Source of the DNA: Aureibaculum flavum
GTDB taxonomy: Bacteria; Bacteroidota; Bacteroidia; Flavobacteriales; Flavobacteriaceae
DNA: 56,857 nt
Direction: 5' to 3'
Assembly: GCF_016406085.1 (NCBI RefSeq)
Contig: NZ_JAEHFJ010000016.1
Location: 1 to 56,857, forward strand
The translations under genes and the position numbers were made by a program. Positions 18,969 through 28,279 of the stretch are shown here, piece after piece. Below the pieces are notes generated by a model. The model searched no databases and was not told where the DNA came from. It saw only the letters and a list, made by a program, of their open reading frames with translations. Position 1 is the stretch's first letter, and every line of letters begins with the position of its first letter.

Positions 18969-19441
18969 ATGGAAATAATTAAACCATTCTCAAATTTCAT
19001 TCTTTTCGTTGATAAAGTTAGAAATGTATCTTTTATTATGTTTATCGTTTTTGTAATTAATGTCTCAAAAATGGATACATCAATGTTTCTAATTATTTCC
19101 GCTATTATGTTAGTTTTTATCGTATTGTATTCATTAATTTCCGAACGTTATTACATCGTTAATTTTAACTTTTCTGAAGAAAATATGTTATGCATTAAAT
19201 CGACTGATTTTCTCAAAAAAAGGTTAAAGTAGATGAAATAAATTTAAATAGAATTGAAAAATTTAGCTTCCATCAAAATAAAGATTATAGCATTTTTCAT
19301 GACATTAAAATTCGATATTATGATAACCATGATTATGTTTTTGAAAGAACTTTTAAAATAAAGGAAATTGAAGACTGGTTTTGTATTATCAATAAACTAA
19401 GAAATATAGACTCAGAAAAGGCTCAAATTAGTAAGGAGTAA
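18969..19441 (+). pseudogene. Frameshifted small membrane protein gene (broken at an A7 run)
   Basis: The first 87 codons (to a stop at 19230-19232) encode two or three membrane segments. After the run of seven A at 19215-19221 the -1 frame is open for about 70 more codons (KVDEINLNRIEKFSF ... IKEIEDWFCIINKLRN) to the TAA at 19439-19441. The downstream half continues plausibly as a cytoplasmic PH-like tail (IEKF-F-x-I-x-D-IKI ... FKIKEIEDW). One intact ancestral gene interrupted by a one-base change is the simplest reading. A sequencing error or slippage at the homopolymer cannot be excluded. Confidence 0.65.
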
Positions 19442-19449
19442 AAATAATT

Positions 19450-19545
19450 ACAAGTTGGTATACGCTGAGAGAATCTTACAAACTGTCCGCTTGTGTCGTT
19501 TCCTTTTACTAATTTAGCCGCAGTCAACACCAATAATATATACTT
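19450..19545 (+). repeat. Decayed type-3 attC-like element
   Basis: The stretch containing CTTTTACTAATTTAGCCGC aligns by eye with the type-3 element at 52979-53114, which has TTTTTACTAATTTAGTTGC at the equivalent place, including flanking GTCC and AAC landmarks. The core ends are not conserved. Confidence 0.4.
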
Positions 19546-19560
19546 ATAGATTACCCAATT

Positions 19561-19887
19561 ATGAAACAAGCTGAATTCTTAGAAAAAAATGTATTTACTG
19601 ATTTAAAAAATGAGAATAACGGAGACGACAAAGACACTGTTTACCATTTTTCTGAGTCCGATTTTGAAATTGTTCTTCAACGTGTTGAGCATTTCGGAAT
19701 TGGTTTGTATCAAATTGAGACTTTTAACAATGGAGAATCACATGGCATTGCCACACATAATGATTTTAAAAAGAAAGCGACTGACCCTCGATGGTACAAA
19801 AAGTCATTTTTGACCTTTAAAACTGGTCAATCTGGACTCACTTATTCCGCTACTTATAAAGTTTCCAGTAAATTATTAGCAAGATAA
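19561..19887 (+). CDS. Hypothetical protein
   Basis: 108 residues, soluble, charged. I recognise no family. It has an N-terminal acidic/amphipathic segment (MKQAEFLEKNVFTDLKNEN) and a central FEIVLQRVEHFGIGLYQIETF, and ends in SATYKVSSKLLAR. The ATG at 19561 is the first in frame after stops. It follows a decayed type-3 repeat, so it may be an old cassette gene. Confidence 0.55.
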   Translation: MKQAEFLEKNVFTDLKNENNGDDKDTVYHFSESDFEIVLQRVEHFGIGLYQIETFNNGESHGIATHNDFKKKATDPRWYKKSFLTFKTGQSGLTYSATYKVSSKLLAR

Positions 19888-19991
19888 AGTGATGAGAATT
19901 TAAGCACAGTTTTGAACTTCTATAAAATATCAGAAATTTATTGAAAGAGAGCAGTAATGAGGTTATACCTTTATTCAACAAAATTAAAAAA

Positions 19992-20507
19992 ATGAAATAT
20001 ATAATATTTTTAAGTGCAATAGTTATTTCTATAGGAGCTTCTTCTATTAATGAAAGTTCACCCCAAAACTCAACAGATTTAAAAGAAGAGGCAAAAGAAT
20101 TTTCGTTATCCATTGTTAAATCCTATTTTGCTGAAGATTGTAATAAGGTTTACGAAGTAATGAGTGATTCACTTCTAATTATGGATGGAGATGGAATACT
20201 CTCTAAAATTAATATAAAAGATAAATTGTGTAGTTCTGTAAAACAAGCAATTGACAATAAAAGTAAAACCTTTAAAGACTACATTAAGACATACCAAATT
20301 GAAATTCTATCAGCTTCTGAATTAGAGTCTAAGTTTGATAAAAAGCTGCCTGAATACTTTAAAATTAGTGATTCTGATTTCTTTTTTCTGGGATTTGAAT
20401 TAAAAAAAGACCAAGAAGATTATGAAGATTTTATCTGGGACGATATGTTCTTGTTTATGGTTAGCAAAGAAAAAAAGGGGTGGGTTATGAAAGGAATAAG
20501 CGGATAA
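19992..20507 (+). CDS. Hypothetical exported protein
   Basis: 171 residues from the ATG at 19992, where a signal peptide begins (MKYIIFLSAIVISIGASSI). A TTG 51 bases upstream would put 17 charged residues before it. The mature part starts with an acidic helix and holds KSYFAEDCNKVYEVMSDSL, reminiscent of secreted proteins that accumulate in the periplasm. No family recognised. Confidence 0.65.
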   Translation: MKYIIFLSAIVISIGASSINESSPQNSTDLKEEAKEFSLSIVKSYFAEDCNKVYEVMSDSLLIMDGDGILSKINIKDKLCSSVKQAIDNKSKTFKDYIKTYQIEILSASELESKFDKKLPEYFKISDSDFFFLGFELKKDQEDYEDFIWDDMFLFMVSKEKKGWVMKGISG

Positions 20508-20578
20508 ATAAATCTTAATAAATACTGAATTGTAACGGTAAAAAAAGAGAACGCAGACACATAAAAAATAAAGAAAAC

Positions 20579-21046
20579 ATGACCAATAATGATATATTAA
20601 GACGCATTCGTTACCTATTTAACTATAATGACGACAAAATGATTTCGCTTTTTAAATTAGCAGATTATGATGTGGATAAGGCAAGTTTACTTGCTTGGTT
20701 AAAAAAAGAAGATGATCCTTTAGTCATTGAAATGAACGATAAAGAGTTGGCGACTTTCCTCAACGGACTAATCATTGAAAAACGTGGAAAAAGGGAAGGT
20801 CCGGCTCCAATAGCGGAAGACCCTTTGAGCAATAACATGATTCTTAGAAAACTAAAAATTGCCTTAGATTTAAAAACGGATGATATTTTAGACTTATACG
20901 CTTCAATCGATAAAAAAATAAGTAAACATGAATTGAGTTCATTTTTCCGTAGACCTGATCACAGATCGTATCGACCTTGTTTAGATCAGTATTTAAGAAA
21001 CTTTATGAATGCATTACAAACACAATCTAAAAATAAGCAAGACTAG
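20579..21046 (+). CDS. DUF1456 protein (YehS-like)
   Basis: 155 residues with the two tandem DUF1456 units: MTNNDILRRIRYLFNYNDDKMISLFKLAD...SLLAWLKKEDD and SNNMILRKLKIALDLKTDDILDLYASIDKKISKHELSSFFRRPDHRSYRPCLDQYLRNFMNAL. Both contain the DI/MILR+(L/Y) and L-W/F-K/R patterns. Cytoplasmic, function unknown (E. coli YehS is the prototype). Confidence 0.85.
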   Translation: MTNNDILRRIRYLFNYNDDKMISLFKLADYDVDKASLLAWLKKEDDPLVIEMNDKELATFLNGLIIEKRGKREGPAPIAEDPLSNNMILRKLKIALDLKTDDILDLYASIDKKISKHELSSFFRRPDHRSYRPCLDQYLRNFMNALQTQSKNKQD

Positions 21047-21165
21047 CAATTTGAAGAAGATCACTTTCCAATAGAAATTACAATTGACTTGATTAATCAT
21101 TGTAAAAGTTGATAATTATCATAGTAAAAAGAGCATAACAATTTTACTTTTGGTAAAACCAAAAA

Positions 21166-21912
21166 ATGGAGATTTTAAAACTTACTGATCAAAATATTCA
21201 AGACGAACATATTTGTTGTGCCATTAGTGACAAAAAATGTTTAAATGGATATGATAAGAAAAAACAGTGGCTTAAAACAGCATTTAAAAATGGCTACAAT
21301 TTTCAAAAAGTTGACGTTAGAGGTAAAGTATTCATCGAATACACACCCATAGAAAGTTCATGGCTTCCCTTAATAGGAAATAATTTTATGGTTATCAATT
21401 GCTTTTGGGTATCTGGACAATTTAAGGGAAAAGGTAACGGAAAAAAACTATTGCAACAATGCCTAGCCGACGCCAAAGGAATGGACGGAATTATTGCTGT
21501 TTCTAGTGATAAGAAAAGACCTTTTATGACCGATCCAAAATTTCTTAAACATCAAGGATTTGAGATTATTGACGAGGCAAAACCTTATTTTAAACTTTGG
21601 GGATTAAAAACAAATGCCAATGCTAAATTTCCCCAATTTATGGAAAGTGCAACATCAGGTAATTGCCCAAATAAAGCAGGAATAACTGCTTATTATTCAA
21701 ACACATGCCCCTTTACAGAATATTACACCAATGGTTTATTGAGGGATTATGCTAAACGTAAAAATATCCCTTTAGAAATTATCCCAATTACATCTCAAGA
21801 AGAAGGTAGAAAAATGCCCATTCCTTGGATCATAAATAGCGTTTTTTACAATGGAGAATTAGTGAGTTTAGAAATGAAGGTAGAAAGACATTTAGATAAA
21901 CTACTTCAATAA
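21166..21912 (+). CDS. GNAT acetyltransferase with C-terminal YoaP-like domain
   Basis: 248 residues. The N-terminal half is a GNAT domain with the CoA loop VSGQFKGKGNGKKLLQQCL (about residues 85-105). The C-terminal half starts at about residue 160 (GITAYYSNTCPFTEYYTNG) and matches the YoaP domain that usually follows such acetyltransferases; it contains a Cys-Pro-Phe motif resembling a thioredoxin-fold active site. KMPIPWIINSVFYNGELVSLEM is the other conserved YoaP block. Substrate unknown. A possible old cassette boundary (CATTGTAAA at 21099-21107) lies upstream. Confidence 0.8.
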   Translation: MEILKLTDQNIQDEHICCAISDKKCLNGYDKKKQWLKTAFKNGYNFQKVDVRGKVFIEYTPIESSWLPLIGNNFMVINCFWVSGQFKGKGNGKKLLQQCLADAKGMDGIIAVSSDKKRPFMTDPKFLKHQGFEIIDEAKPYFKLWGLKTNANAKFPQFMESATSGNCPNKAGITAYYSNTCPFTEYYTNGLLRDYAKRKNIPLEIIPITSQEEGRKMPIPWIINSVFYNGELVSLEMKVERHLDKLLQ

Positions 21913-22100
21913 ATACAAAGCACTGCTCATTTAACTATTCAACACTAGTCTTTTAAATTTGAACAATAAACTGAACTATCTGCGGTTTCGTTTACCTATT
22001 ATTAAATTACCCAATTGGCTATGTAACAAACTAAATATAAATACGTTATAGACCAATAGAAAATAAAGAATGATAATACGAAATCATTTTTTTAATCATT

Positions 22101-22193
22101 TACAACAGATGACATGTGGAGATTTAGGAAGACTCTATTTTTGAATAACGAAACAAGATTTAGCATGTGTATATTTTAATAATATCTGTTGTA
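22101..22193 (+). repeat. attC-like inverted repeat in a 368-bp gene-free stretch
   Basis: TACAACAGAT (22101-22110) and ATCTGTTGTA (22184-22193) are exact reverse complements, 73 bases apart, with ACATG/CATGT sequences just inside. The outer AAC and GTT fit the core of the cassette sites further right. The rest of 21913-22280 is AT-rich with nothing else recognised. Confidence 0.45.
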
Positions 22194-22280
22194 TTTTATA
22201 ATGTTATTCATTTAATAAAAAATTGGTAATTTTCAACCTTTATAAATTCAATAAAGACCAAAACGGTAAAATAAATCAAC

Positions 22281-22715
22281 ATGAAAAAAATAACGACAAC
22301 TTTGATACTCGTAATAATCTCTTTTATTAATTTAAATGCTCAAGAATTTAAATTCGAGGAATATAAAGGAACCATGAATGATTCTGTATCAATTGTCCTA
22401 TACTTGAGATCCACGGAACATGAATGTAGTGCTGAAATAATGTACCAAGGAATGTATAAATACGATGGTATTAACAATTGGCTGCAAGTAAACATTACAC
22501 AAAATGACAAAAAGCAATTTGTTATGGTTGATTATGGATTTTCAGGAGTGCTCTTGTTAAATAAAACAGCCAAAGGCTTTTCGGGTGTTTGGATTAGTTC
22601 AGATGCAAAAAAGAAATTAAAAATAGAATTGCAAAAGAATGAAATCACAAAAGAAGAAACTGAAAAATATGAAGATATTTACGAAGAAGTAAATTATAGC
22701 AATAACGATTGCTAA
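22281..22715 (+). CDS. Hypothetical exported protein
   Basis: 144 residues. Residues 1-20 form a signal peptide (MKKITTTLILVIISFINLNAQ). The mature domain alternates hydrophobic strands (FKFEEYKGTMNDSVSIVLYLR, FVMVDYGFSGVLLLNKTAKGFSGVW), suggesting a small beta-rich periplasmic protein. It ends in an acidic tail. No family recognised. The gene starts 88 bases after the attC-like inverted repeat at 22101-22193. Confidence 0.7.
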   Translation: MKKITTTLILVIISFINLNAQEFKFEEYKGTMNDSVSIVLYLRSTEHECSAEIMYQGMYKYDGINNWLQVNITQNDKKQFVMVDYGFSGVLLLNKTAKGFSGVWISSDAKKKLKIELQKNEITKEETEKYEDIYEEVNYSNNDC

Positions 22716-22823
22716 AATCTTCTTAAATTATAGCTCAAATTTGGCATACTCAACTCCTTCTAAACATAAATTTAATGAGATATACCACGAATAAGGTGTT
22801 ACAATTGTTATCTTAAAATTAAA

Positions 22824-23477
22824 ATGACAAAGAAACTTCACGATAAGAACATATTAAGTGTACAAACCTATAATAGTTCAGCAAAAAATTATCAAGATAA
22901 ATTTATGGAAATGGATTTATACAATGATACTTTTATTCAATTTTGCGATTTAATTAAAGTTGATAATGCTAAAATATTTGAAATAGCCAGTGGACCAGGT
23001 AACATTACTAAATATCTTAGATCGATTCGTCCAAAATTTCAAATTAAAGGAATTGATTTAGCTCCTAACATGATTAAATTAGCCAAAATCAATAATCCTG
23101 AAGTTGATTTTAAAAGAATGGATTGCAGAAATATAAATGAGATTAAAGAATCTTTTGATGCCATTATGTGTGGGTTTTGCATGCCTTACCTAACTAAAGA
23201 TGAATGTTCAAAATTAATACAAGATTGTTCCAATTTACTAAATACTAATGGCATATTATATATTAGTACCATGGAAGATGATTATGAAAAGTCGGGATTA
23301 GAAGCAACCAGTTTTAGTGGAAAAAACCAAGTATACATATACTATCATCAAGCTGATTTTATTGAGAAACAGTTAGACAAATCAGGATTTGAAATTGTAA
23401 ATTTAATTCGAAAAAAGTATCCTGAAACGGATGGAACTTTTCTAACGGATATGATATTTATTGTTAAAAAAAAATAA
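22824..23477 (+). CDS. Class I SAM-dependent methyltransferase
   Basis: 217 residues. Motif I is AKIFEIASGPGNITKYL (E-x-A-S-G-P-G), motif II KGIDLAPNMIKLAK, then DVDFKRMDCRNI-type acidic loop and FDAIMCGFCMPYLTKDE for post-motifs. The topology is that of small-molecule methyltransferases of the Methyltransf_25/11 type. Substrate unknown. Stand-alone gene flanked by about 108 and 282 bases of non-coding DNA. Confidence 0.85.
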   Translation: MTKKLHDKNILSVQTYNSSAKNYQDKFMEMDLYNDTFIQFCDLIKVDNAKIFEIASGPGNITKYLRSIRPKFQIKGIDLAPNMIKLAKINNPEVDFKRMDCRNINEIKESFDAIMCGFCMPYLTKDECSKLIQDCSNLLNTNGILYISTMEDDYEKSGLEATSFSGKNQVYIYYHQADFIEKQLDKSGFEIVNLIRKKYPETDGTFLTDMIFIVKKK

Positions 23478-23592
23478 AATGGTTCTATAAAATCTGCTAA
23501 CTACCACCAAACTTACTTTCACAACATCCTTAATACTAAGCCCTTATTTGTAATCATTCTTAGAATATTTCTCGTTAACTTTGGTTACTAGT

Positions 23593-23635
23593 TCTAAATA
23601 GAACTCCTACTCCAACACCATTGAAGTGCTGTTAT
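23593..23635 (+). repeat. Type-2 repeat remnant upstream of the P-type ATPase
   Basis: CTACTCCAACACCATTGAAG-type sequence and GTGCTGTT match the conserved core of the type-2 element seen intact at 48522-48740. The surrounding 23478-23759 is otherwise featureless and AT-rich. Confidence 0.5.
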
Positions 23636-23759
23636 TTTTAGTAACTAAACTATAGATAAATTAGTTTTTGTTTTTTAAAACAAGTTACAAGGTGGCTTTT
23701 ACATATTTTAACTGCAAACAAATACGTTGAGTTTATAGTGCCAAATAGACGCTTTAATT

Positions 23760-26270
23760 ATGCCTACAAATAATTTTAATATTAACGGATTATCAAGTGA
23801 ACAGGTTCTTATTTCAAGAGAAAAATATGGTAAAAACACCCTGAACTACAAGCGAGAAAACAATGTCTTAGATGATATAACAAAATTGGTCAAAGAGCCA
23901 ATGATAATTCTTCTATTTGTAGCAGCTCTCATTTATTTAATTAGCGGTAACATTGGCGATGCTATCTTTCTAGCGTCTGCTATTATTCTTGTATCAATTA
24001 TTTCCATTTACCAAGATTCTAGAAGTAGAAATGCCCTGCAAAAACTTAAAAAACTTTCTCAACCTCATTGCAAAGTCATTAGAGATGGTCTCGTAGCAGA
24101 AATTAATAGCGATGATTTAGTGGTTGGCGATAGTTTAATGGTTGAAGAAGGTACTTCAATTACTGCAGATGGCATAATTGTTCATTCTAATGATTTTTCA
24201 GTCAATGAATCTATCCTTACGGGAGAATCACTATCTGTATTTAAAGACAAAAACAAAGAGGATAATTTAATATTCACGGGGACTACCGTTGCTAGTGGTT
24301 TGGCAATTGCTACCGTTACACATATTGGCAATGAGACTAAATTAGGGAAAATTGGAAAAAGTCTAGAAAGCATTACCGAAGAAAAGACGCCACTCGAATT
24401 GCAAATAACCAACTTCGTAAAGACAATGGTTATTTCAGGTTCTTTTGTTTTTATTCTGGTTTGGGTTATTAATTATTTTATTTCGTACAATTTATTAGAC
24501 AGCTTACTTAAAGCGTTAACGCTAGCCATGAGTATTTTACCTGAAGAAATACCCATGGCATTCACATCATTTATGGCCATTGGTGCTTGGCGACTCATGA
24601 AAATGGGTATTGTAGTAAAACAGATGAAAACCGTGGAGACATTAGGAAGTGCAACGGTAATCTGTACGGATAAAACAGGTACCATTACAGAAAACAAAAT
24701 GAGTTTGGCCAAAATTTATACGCTAAATTCAAATAGAATTGTCGCTCCTGAAGCAGCGAATGAAGATGAAAAGCAATTGATAAAAATTGCAATGTGGGCC
24801 AGTGAACCCATTCCTTTCGATGCCATGGAAATAGCCTTACACCAAGCTTATATTGATTTACAAGTAAAAGATGAGCGTCCCAATTTTAAGCTAATTCACG
24901 AATATCCATTGGGTGGGAAACCACCAATGATGACGCATATTTTTGAGAATACTACTGGTAAAAGAATCATAGCTGCCAAAGGAGCTCCAGAAGCATTGAT
25001 AGCCATTTCAAATTTAACCTCAGTAGAAAAGAAGGAAATTAATAATGCTATTCAAACCATAACCAGCAAAGGCTACAGAGTTTTAGGAGTAGGTGATAGT
25101 GATTTTAAAGGAACCAATTTTCCGAAAACACAGCAAGAATTTAAGTTTAACTTTATAGGAATCGTTGCATTTTATGATCCTCCGAAAAAAAATATCAATA
25201 AAGTCTTTGAAGACTTCTACCAAGCTGGTATTGCTGTCAAAATTATTACGGGTGATAATGCAGCAACTACCAAAGCCATAGCAGAGCAAGTTGCATTTAG
25301 AGGCTTTGAAAATAGTCTTACCGGTGATGAATTGATGAAACTGTCAGAAAAAGAACTAGAAGAAAGTGTGATGAATACTAATATTTTCACTAGAATGTAT
25401 CCTGAAGCAAAACTCAGAATAATCAATGCCTTAAAAGCAAAAAATCAAATTGTAGCCATGACTGGTGATGGTGTAAATGATGGTCCTGCTTTAAAAGCAG
25501 CCCACATTGGCATTGCCATGGGTAAGAAGGGTACAGAAATAGCCAAGCAAGCGGCTTCTCTAATATTGACAGAAGACGACTTATCGAAAATGGTGGATGC
25601 CATTGCCATGGGCCGGAGAATCTATACCAACCTAAAAAAAGCCATTCAATACATCATATCCATTCACATCCCTATTATTCTTACTGTATTTATTCCCCTT
25701 GCTTTAGGATGGATCTATCCAAATATCCTTTCTCCAGTGCACATTATTTTTTTAGAACTTATAATGGGACCAACCTGTTCTATAATATTTGAGAATGAGC
25801 CCATGGAAAAAAATACCATGTTGCAAAAACCAAGACCGTTTACGACCACTTTTTTCAATTGGAGTGAGCTCACTACAAGTATTATTCAAGGTTTAGCAAT
25901 TACAATCGGAACATTGGCTATCTATCAATATTCAGTTTATATGGCCTATGATGAAGCTCTAACAAGGACGATGGTATTTACCGTATTAATTACTGCCAAT
26001 ATCTTTTTAACCCTTGTAAATCGATCTTTTTACTATTCCATCTTTACCACATTGAAATATAAAAATAATTTGGTGTTATTAATTATTGCCATCACAGTTG
26101 CCATTACAGGAGTATTACTCTTTGTACCTCCATTAACTCGTTTCTTTGAATTTGAAGCTCTTACAATGTCTCAGTTGGCACTTTCTATGGCAATAGGTTT
26201 TATATCGGTCATTTGGTATGAGTTCGTAAAAATGAATACAAGAAGTAAGAATAAGCCAATTGAATCATAA
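23760..26270 (+). CDS. P-type cation-transporting ATPase (P2 / calcium-type)
   Basis: 836 residues. It has an N-terminal cation-ATPase domain, actuator loop TGES (residues ~154-157), phosphorylation motif CTDKTGTITENKM (Asp at ~303), hinge GDGVNDGPALKAAHIGIAMG (~568) and a C-terminal six-helix transport domain. It is an inner-membrane ATP-driven pump with Ca2+-type architecture. The M4 ion-binding motif reads PEEIP instead of the PEGLP of calcium ATPases, so the transported ion (Ca2+, Mn2+ or other) is uncertain. The next gene starts 293 bases downstream. Confidence 0.9.
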   Translation: MPTNNFNINGLSSEQVLISREKYGKNTLNYKRENNVLDDITKLVKEPMIILLFVAALIYLISGNIGDAIFLASAIILVSIISIYQDSRSRNALQKLKKLSQPHCKVIRDGLVAEINSDDLVVGDSLMVEEGTSITADGIIVHSNDFSVNESILTGESLSVFKDKNKEDNLIFTGTTVASGLAIATVTHIGNETKLGKIGKSLESITEEKTPLELQITNFVKTMVISGSFVFILVWVINYFISYNLLDSLLKALTLAMSILPEEIPMAFTSFMAIGAWRLMKMGIVVKQMKTVETLGSATVICTDKTGTITENKMSLAKIYTLNSNRIVAPEAANEDEKQLIKIAMWASEPIPFDAMEIALHQAYIDLQVKDERPNFKLIHEYPLGGKPPMMTHIFENTTGKRIIAAKGAPEALIAISNLTSVEKKEINNAIQTITSKGYRVLGVGDSDFKGTNFPKTQQEFKFNFIGIVAFYDPPKKNINKVFEDFYQAGIAVKIITGDNAATTKAIAEQVAFRGFENSLTGDELMKLSEKELEESVMNTNIFTRMYPEAKLRIINALKAKNQIVAMTGDGVNDGPALKAAHIGIAMGKKGTEIAKQAASLILTEDDLSKMVDAIAMGRRIYTNLKKAIQYIISIHIPIILTVFIPLALGWIYPNILSPVHIIFLELIMGPTCSIIFENEPMEKNTMLQKPRPFTTTFFNWSELTTSIIQGLAITIGTLAIYQYSVYMAYDEALTRTMVFTVLITANIFLTLVNRSFYYSIFTTLKYKNNLVLLIIAITVAITGVLLFVPPLTRFFEFEALTMSQLALSMAIGFISVIWYEFVKMNTRSKNKPIES

Positions 26271-26563
26271 TTTAGTTTTTCACTTTTTAGACGTATGGTA
26301 TCTCTATTTAATAGAAAGTGACTACTTAAAACTATTACTCCAAGTTTAGCTTCTTATAACAATTATACCCTGTATAAAAACAAATACGATACACTTATAT
26401 TTACGGTAAGCCCAGATAATTAAACACTACTTACTTTTCATTCTTTAGACTGATAATAATCATTGTATTTCTAGATTATCAAATTTAATTTTAAGTACTA
26501 CTTGTAGTTATGTCCTTTTAATAAAAATTTTTGATTTCTCATCTCATTCTTAATCCTTAAAAA

Positions 26564-28228
26564 ATGAAAATCACGGTAAATAGTATTCCTTTAGAAGTTT
26601 ACAACGGAGCCAAAGTAAAAGATGCAATTGTGAAATATTATTCGCATCAAGGTAAAGATAGCCCTAAAATACTCCCTCATGTTGAAGACCAATATGGAAA
26701 CAAAGTAGACACTGACGGAGCACTTACAGATGGATACACTCTTTTTATTAACACAAACCATAAAAAGACATGTCTATTTTCAACACTATTACTTACCATA
26801 CTAACACTAATACTTCTGTTTGGGTGTAGCACCAAAAAGAAAGTAGTTACGAACATACAAGGTGAAAAACAAGCGGTCATTTTTGCGGTAAACGACATGC
26901 ATGCGGCAATAGATAATTTTCCGAAACTTGCTTTTATCGTCGACAGTTTAAGAGCCATTTACCCTGACATGCTCCTAGTTAGTGCGGGGGACATTCAAAC
27001 AGGAAATCCGGTAAACGATCAGTATCCAGAAAAAGGATTACCCATCATTAAACTTATGAATGCTGTAGGTTTTGATTTGAGTTCAGTAGGAAACCATGAG
27101 TTTGATACCGGCCCTGACGGATTTAGATATCTAATGGAAAAGGCAAACTTCGATTTTATATGTGCCAATGTATCTATGAATGATTCGAATGAAAAATTTG
27201 TAAATCCCTATAAAATTATAGTATTACCCAACGGATTAAAATTAGCGTTTCTCGGACTTTTACAAATCAATCAAAATGGCATACCAGATACGCATCCTAA
27301 AAATGTAAAAGAAATTACCTTCCGTTCTCCATTTGAAACAGCTCCTGAATATCTCTATTTGAAAGATAAGAGTGATGTTTTTATTGCATTAACCCATTTG
27401 GGTTTTGAAGACGACGTAGTTCTGGCTGAAACTATGCCTGCCGGTATCGATTTAATTATCGGTGGTCATTCTCACACCAAGGTTGAAAAAGAACAAATTC
27501 ACAATGGAATTATGATTACGCAAGCTGAAAGTAAATTAAAATATGGCACCCTAATCAAATTAAACCTTTTAAGTGATGGGACATTACAAAGAAATATGAA
27601 GCTCATTGACATTAAAAACGCTAAGAATGAAAAACCTATTATTCGAGAGATGGTAAATAAATATAACGATAATCCCACATTGAAAAAAGTGATTTCAACA
27701 GCAATGGACGATTTCACTTCATATGAAGAACTAGGTTATCTTATGGCCGATGCTCAACGGGATGCCGCTCAGGCCGACATTGCATTAGTAAACCCTGGTG
27801 GTGTTCGTATTGATCATCTTGCAAAAGGACCTATAACGATTATGAATGTATATCAACTCGATCCTTTTGGTAATGAATTGGTAGTAACACAACTTACAGG
27901 AAATGAAATTCACGATTTAATGCTCGAAGCCTATCCTATTGACAACAAAACACCACTCTATCCGTCTGGAATTAAAACCAAGTTAAAACGAGACGCTAAT
28001 AATGATCTTTTAGATATCACTCTACTTACCGAAAGTGGCTCGCCGCTCAACATGAATAAAACCTATAAAGTTGCCATGAACAATTATATGACTCAAGTTT
28101 ATAAATACAAACACAATGATCCAGGACAATCTCTATTTATTACAACTGCTGATGCAACAATAACCTACCTCAAAAATATTAAAAAAGTAAAAAGTTATAG
28201 CAAAGAAAAAAGAGTGCTGATTAATTAA
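26564..28228 (+). CDS. 5'-nucleotidase / metallophosphatase lipoprotein with extra N-terminal domain
   Basis: 554 residues. Calcineurin-like motifs are present: NDMHAAI (~110), GD (~142), GNHEFD (~176) and GGHSHT (~300), followed by a 5'-nucleotidase C-terminal domain (NPGGVRIDHLAKGPITIMNVYQLDPFGNELV). These enzymes hydrolyse nucleotides in the periplasm with two metal ions. Unusually, residues 1-67 form a small beta-grasp-like domain (MKITVNSIPLEVYNGAKVKDAI ... DGALTDGYTLFI) before a membrane segment (69-86) with a lipobox-like LFGC (Cys88). The N-terminal domain would face the cytoplasm unless removed. The first His block has DMHA rather than the usual D-x-H-G. Confidence 0.85.
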   Translation: MKITVNSIPLEVYNGAKVKDAIVKYYSHQGKDSPKILPHVEDQYGNKVDTDGALTDGYTLFINTNHKKTCLFSTLLLTILTLILLFGCSTKKKVVTNIQGEKQAVIFAVNDMHAAIDNFPKLAFIVDSLRAIYPDMLLVSAGDIQTGNPVNDQYPEKGLPIIKLMNAVGFDLSSVGNHEFDTGPDGFRYLMEKANFDFICANVSMNDSNEKFVNPYKIIVLPNGLKLAFLGLLQINQNGIPDTHPKNVKEITFRSPFETAPEYLYLKDKSDVFIALTHLGFEDDVVLAETMPAGIDLIIGGHSHTKVEKEQIHNGIMITQAESKLKYGTLIKLNLLSDGTLQRNMKLIDIKNAKNEKPIIREMVNKYNDNPTLKKVISTAMDDFTSYEELGYLMADAQRDAAQADIALVNPGGVRIDHLAKGPITIMNVYQLDPFGNELVVTQLTGNEIHDLMLEAYPIDNKTPLYPSGIKTKLKRDANNDLLDITLLTESGSPLNMNKTYKVAMNNYMTQVYKYKHNDPGQSLFITTADATITYLKNIKKVKSYSKEKRVLIN

Positions 28229-28279
28229 AGGATCATTAGTAAAAATACACTTATCTTTAAACTTTAAATTACATAAAAC

